Origin: Micromonospora cremea
GTDB lineage: Bacteria; Actinomycetota; Actinomycetes; Mycobacteriales; Micromonosporaceae
Reading direction: 5' to 3'
DNA length: 64,000 nucleotides
Assembly (NCBI RefSeq): GCF_900143515.1
Contig: NZ_FSQT01000002.1
Span: 1,923,501 to 1,987,500 of the forward strand
In this document: one piece after another, positions 60,531-64,000 of the stretch
Numbering within the stretch: the stretch's first letter is position 1
Layout: each line of letters opens with the position of its first letter
The notes under the pieces: generated by a model
What the model saw: the letters and a program-made list of their open reading frames with translations, nothing else
What the model was told of the DNA's origin: nothing
Databases searched by the model: none
Program-made: the position numbers and the translations under genes

Positions 60531-62768
60531 ATGTCGGCTGCCGGCTCCCTGCTCGCGGCGATTCCTGCCGCCGCGTTGCTCCTGCTCACCGTCGCGACGA
60601 GGCCTCGCGGGGTCGACGCGGTGGCACCGCTGCGGCTCGCGGTGGTGCGCGCCGCCCTGCTCACCGGGGCGTACGCGGTGCTCGTCGTCGAGTTGCTCGG
60701 CGCGCTGCACGCGCTCACCCGGCCGGCGTTCGTCGCCGCCTGGCTGCTCTTCCTGACCGCCGCCGCGACGGCCGCAGGGCTGCGGCGGCGCCCGGCGACC
60801 CGGCTCGCACAGCCACCCGCCGCGGCGCCCCGGCCGATCCCGGTCGGCGCCACCCTGCCCGCCGGCGCCGGCCCGGAGACGCCCGCCCCACTCGCCGACG
60901 GCGACCGAGCCGGGCGTGACCCCGCGCCCCGGCGGGTCGGTCGGACACCCGCCGGCCTGCTCGCCGTAGCGGTCGACGCCTGGCGTACGGCGGGTCGGGG
61001 CGAGCGGCTGCTCGCCGGCATGGTCGGCGGGTTGGTCCTGCTGGAGTTGCTGGTCGCGATACTGGCCGAGCCGAACAACTTCGACTCGCAGACGTACCAC
61101 CTACCCAAGGTCGAGCACTGGGTGGCCCAGGGCGACCTTGGCTTCTGGGCCACGGCCATCCACCGGCAGGTGACCATCCCGCCCGGCGCCGAATATCTGC
61201 TGCTTCACCTGCGCCTGCTCACCGGTGGGGACCAACTGCACAACCTGGTGCAGTGGGCGGCCGGGGTGGGCTGCCTGCTGGTGGCCGCGCGGATCACCGC
61301 GCAGCTCGGCGGCGGCCGGCGGGCCCAGTTGATCACTGCGTTCGTACTGGCCAGCACGCCGATGGTGGTGCTTCAGGCGACGAGCACGCAGACCGACCTG
61401 GTCTGCGCGGCGTGGGTGGCCTGCGCGGCCACCCTAGTGCTGGACGGGCTGCGCCGCCGTACCGGCTGGGGCACCCTGCTCGCGCTCGGCGCGGCCACCG
61501 GCCTGACCGCGGTGACCAAGACCAGCGGCCTGATCGCGGTCGGCCCGCTGCTGGTGCTCTGGGGGTTGGCCCAGCTCCGGCTGACCCTGACCGCCGACCG
61601 GACACCGGCCGGCGCGACGGCGGTCGGTGGGGTGCGGCGGCCGCGGGCGGCCGGCGGCGTGGCCCGCACCGTCGGCGGTTCGGTGCTGATCCTGCTGGTC
61701 GCGGCGGTCGTGGTCGGACCGTTCCTGGCCCGGGTGACCGCCGAGTTCGGGCATCCGCTGGGGCCACCCCGGCTGCGCGAGTCGATCCCGATGGAGCGAC
61801 ACGATCCGCCGTCGATCCTGGTCAACGCGCTGCGGATCGGGCACACCGCGTTCGACACGCCGCTGGCGCCGCTGCGCCGCATGGGCGCCGAGGTGATCAC
61901 CGGCGGGGCGGACGCGATCGGGGTCGACCCGCAGGACCGGGCGATCACCTTCGGCCGGGAGGTCTTTCCGGAGCCCGCCTGGTATCCGGACGAGGACCGG
62001 GTGGCGTTCCCGCTCGCCGGGGCGCTGGCGCTGATCGGCGTGGCGGTCGCGCTGATCCGGCCGCGCCGGATCGACCCGGGGCAGGCGGGGCCGTTGCGCG
62101 GGTACGCGGTGGTGGTGCTGGCCACCGTGCTGCTGCACACTTCGATGATCAAGTGGCAACCGTGGGGCAACCGGCTGCTGCTCTACGCCCTGGTGCTCGC
62201 CGTACCACTGGCCGGGCTCTGGGTGGACGCACTCCTCCGCCGCCACTGCAACCCGGCAGCCGGCTCGCAGCGCACGGCCCGGGCCGGGATGACCGGCCGG
62301 GGGCGGCGGTCGGTGGCCACGGTCGCGGCGGTCACCGTGCTGGCCACCTCGGCGCTGGCCGGGGTGCTCGCGCTGTCGTACGGCTTCCCACGCCGGCTCG
62401 TCGGCAGCGGATCGGTCTTCACCACCTCGGACTGGGACACCCGGTTCCTGCGTCGCCCACAGTGGGCCGACGAGTTCCGCTGGGCTGCGGCGGCGGTCCG
62501 CGACAGCGGTGCGCGCCGGATCGGGCTGGTGCAGCAGAACGACAACTGGGAGTACCCGTGGTGGCTGCTGCTGCGGCAGCCGGACGGACGCTCGCCGGAC
62601 CTGGTGGCGTTGCAGTCGGTGCTACCGGAACGCCCACCGGCCGAGCCCACCTCGGTGGATGCGATCGTCTGCACCGGCAGCCAGCCGGCGTGCGCCAAGC
62701 TGGTCCCGGCCGGTTGGCGACTGGAGTTCCGCGGCTACGTCGGTTACGCGCTGCCGCCCGGCCGCTGA
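60531..62768 (+). CDS. GT-C membrane glycosyltransferase (ArnT/Pmt-like)
   Basis: The 745-residue protein has about 11 membrane helices and an acidic first outside loop (EPNNFDSQTYHLPKVEHWVA), as in GT-C enzymes that take sugars from polyprenyl phosphate. A Pro/Arg-rich insert lies near residue 90-150, and a C-terminal domain of about 130 residues faces outside. It is divergent from the GT2 gene, 124 nt away. Acceptor unknown: protein, lipid or wall polymer. Confidence 0.82.
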   Translation: MSAAGSLLAAIPAAALLLLTVATRPRGVDAVAPLRLAVVRAALLTGAYAVLVVELLGALHALTRPAFVAAWLLFLTAAATAAGLRRRPATRLAQPPAAAPRPIPVGATLPAGAGPETPAPLADGDRAGRDPAPRRVGRTPAGLLAVAVDAWRTAGRGERLLAGMVGGLVLLELLVAILAEPNNFDSQTYHLPKVEHWVAQGDLGFWATAIHRQVTIPPGAEYLLLHLRLLTGGDQLHNLVQWAAGVGCLLVAARITAQLGGGRRAQLITAFVLASTPMVVLQATSTQTDLVCAAWVACAATLVLDGLRRRTGWGTLLALGAATGLTAVTKTSGLIAVGPLLVLWGLAQLRLTLTADRTPAGATAVGGVRRPRAAGGVARTVGGSVLILLVAAVVVGPFLARVTAEFGHPLGPPRLRESIPMERHDPPSILVNALRIGHTAFDTPLAPLRRMGAEVITGGADAIGVDPQDRAITFGREVFPEPAWYPDEDRVAFPLAGALALIGVAVALIRPRRIDPGQAGPLRGYAVVVLATVLLHTSMIKWQPWGNRLLLYALVLAVPLAGLWVDALLRRHCNPAAGSQRTARAGMTGRGRRSVATVAAVTVLATSALAGVLALSYGFPRRLVGSGSVFTTSDWDTRFLRRPQWADEFRWAAAAVRDSGARRIGLVQQNDNWEYPWWLLLRQPDGRSPDLVALQSVLPERPPAEPTSVDAIVCTGSQPACAKLVPAGWRLEFRGYVGYALPPGR

Positions 62769-62841
62769 CCCGGCGGATCGCACCGATCGCCGGGCGAGGA
62801 CGGCGTCGGACGCACCGACAGACCCCCGGCCGCTGAGCGCG

Positions 62842-62867
62842 CCGCCCGGATCGTCCGATCCGGGCGG
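62842..62867. terminator. Terminator after the GT-C gene
   Basis: A perfect 12-bp stem, CCGCCCGGATCG (62842-62853), loop TC, CGATCCGGGCGG (62856-62867), followed by TTCTG. Confidence 0.8.
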
Positions 62868-62977
62868 TTCTGCATCCCGCGCGCAAGGATCCGAAGCGCA
62901 TTCACATCCACTGATTCGCACGTTACCGTCTGGTAACTCAATCGACGTCCCGCGATTGAGCCGAAAGGAGTGCGTCG

Positions 62978-64000
62978 ATGCCTGCTACCCCCGCCAGGCC
63001 CGAACGCGCGACCCGACGACGGGCCCTCACCGTCGCCGTCGCCGTCGCCGCTCTCGTCCTGCCGATGCTCGCCGGACCGGCCGCCCCCGCCACCGCCGCC
63101 GACCGACCGGCCGTCCAACCACTCCCCGCCAACCTGGAGTCCATCCGGGCCGCCGAGGCGACCGCCCTCTACGGCAGCCCGGCAATCCGTCCGATCGACC
63201 AGCGCCGCACCGCGCTGATCACCATGGGTGACAGTGAGATCTCCGGTGAGGGGGTCGGCAACTACGTCCCCGGCACCCACCAGCCCGGCAACTGGTGCGA
63301 CCGCTCGTACGACCAGGCGCTGTTTCGCACCGGCATCCCCTCGGACGCGCAGTACAACCTGGCCTGCTCCGGTGCCACCCCGTGGAACCTGATCGCCGGC
63401 GGCCCGACCCAGCACAACGAGCTGAACCAGGGCGACTACCTGGGGATCAAGGCGCGTAACACGCACGTGAAGCTGATCTGGGTGGTCGTCGGCGCGAACG
63501 GCGACGGCACGATCCAGTTCGGCCCGGTCGCCACCGACTGCGCGATCAGCCGGGTCTTCTTCCAGGGCCCCTGCTACCCGCGCTACACCGACCAGTGGAC
63601 GATCCGCACCGACGGCAGTCGTCAGGCCGTGGTCGACGCGCTCACCGACATCCGGCAGACGATGACCAACGCCGGCTACCTGCGCTCGGACTACGAACTG
63701 GTGCTCATGTCGTACCCGAGCCCGGGCAGCCCGGACGTGGAGGACAACCCGGACTTCCCCGGCTGGTACTCCGGCGGTTGCCTGCTCTACCTGGCCGACG
63801 CGGCGTTCGCCCGGAACAAGGCCGTGCCGATGTTCGAGTCGGCGCTGCGCGCCGCGGCCACCCAGACCGGCACCCGCTACCTGGATGCCAGCCGGCTCTT
63901 CCACGGCCACGAGGTGTGCACCGACAACACCTCGGTCCGCGGCCTCTACATCGAGGTGGGGATCTGGGACGAGAACGCCGCCCGGCAGTCTTTCCACCCC
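62978..64000 (+). CDS. Secreted SGNH/GDSL-type hydrolase, truncated by the window end
   Basis: At least 341 residues are visible with no stop before base 64000. The ATG follows GAAAGGAG. A signal peptide (RRRALTVAVAVAALVLPMLA, ending ATAA) precedes a mature domain with the nucleophile block ITMGDSEISGEG, a block II-like SGATPWNLIAGG, a block III-like VVVGANGDG and a Cys pair (DRSYDQAL region and CSGA). The family hydrolyses esters outside the cell. The C-terminal Asp-His block is near DASRLFHGHEVC; the remaining C-terminus lies beyond the window. Confidence 0.85.
   Translation, partial: MPATPARPERATRRRALTVAVAVAALVLPMLAGPAAPATAADRPAVQPLPANLESIRAAEATALYGSPAIRPIDQRRTALITMGDSEISGEGVGNYVPGTHQPGNWCDRSYDQALFRTGIPSDAQYNLACSGATPWNLIAGGPTQHNELNQGDYLGIKARNTHVKLIWVVVGANGDGTIQFGPVATDCAISRVFFQGPCYPRYTDQWTIRTDGSRQAVVDALTDIRQTMTNAGYLRSDYELVLMSYPSPGSPDVEDNPDFPGWYSGGCLLYLADAAFARNKAVPMFESALRAAATQTGTRYLDASRLFHGHEVCTDNTSVRGLYIEVGIWDENAARQSFHP

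Noticed and set aside
62744..63997. 417-codon minus-strand frame at the window end
   Set aside because: It is the shadow of the secreted hydrolase, which has a signal peptide, ribosome site and GDS motif on the + strand.

Overview
The window is high-GC actinobacterial chromosome. The GC bias, the tRNA set, the SARP/BTAD regulator, the XRE-deformylase protein and the GT-C membrane proteins together suggest a Micromonosporaceae member (Micromonospora/Salinispora type). The family assignment is inference; only the actinobacterial nature is secure from sequence alone.

Left chromosomal part (1-17157). It holds a two-domain VOC protein beside a TrmO relic, a broken LPXTG/excalibur surface gene, and a regulatory cluster (BTAD regulator plus histidine kinase, divergent from a NarL-type response regulator). 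A minus-strand operon from about 16718 to 5299 follows: CopC, CopD, a 2331-residue multicopper-oxidase-like exported protein, a small exported Met/His protein and a 730-residue secreted Ig/PKD-like protein. Three of its four junctions are 4-nt overlaps or nearly abutting, so copper handling and a giant surface oxidase appear to be made together.

Central mobile island (about 17158-43616). It sits in the 3' end of a tRNA-Arg(ACG) gene whose intact copy is at 43616-43688. Three copies of the tRNA-derived core (17158, 22031, 43611) bracket two tandem integrative elements. Each element has its own pair of short direct repeats near both ends, probably integrase arm sites (GTGGCTCCCA for the left element, GCTACAT for the right one). 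The left element is decayed: a complete group II intron lies exactly inside its left att core, and it carries an FAD monooxygenase plus the remains of two integrases, one next to a tRNA-Gly 3' fragment. The right element has an intact integrase, an excisionase-like gene, a Rep-like ATPase and a defence-type cargo: a CHAT-NB-ARC-TPR protein with a translationally coupled small partner, an EVE-domain nuclease, a DUF4839 membrane protein and a complete type I restriction-modification operon in the order R-S-M. A 25-nt direct repeat brackets the CHAT/EVE module.

Right chromosomal part (43616-64000). It contains tRNA-Arg, tRNA-Ser(GCT) and tRNA-Ser(TGA), a flavohemoprotein, a CPBP protease, an unusual XRE-peptide deformylase fusion, a FhuF-type siderophore reductase behind two iron-box-like sites, and membrane glycosyltransferase and methyltransferase genes. 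It also has a PEBP protein, a LtrA-type membrane protein, a hydroxyacid dehydrogenase, a quinone oxidoreductase and a SoxR regulator divergent from a split transketolase. The window ends inside a secreted SGNH-type hydrolase.
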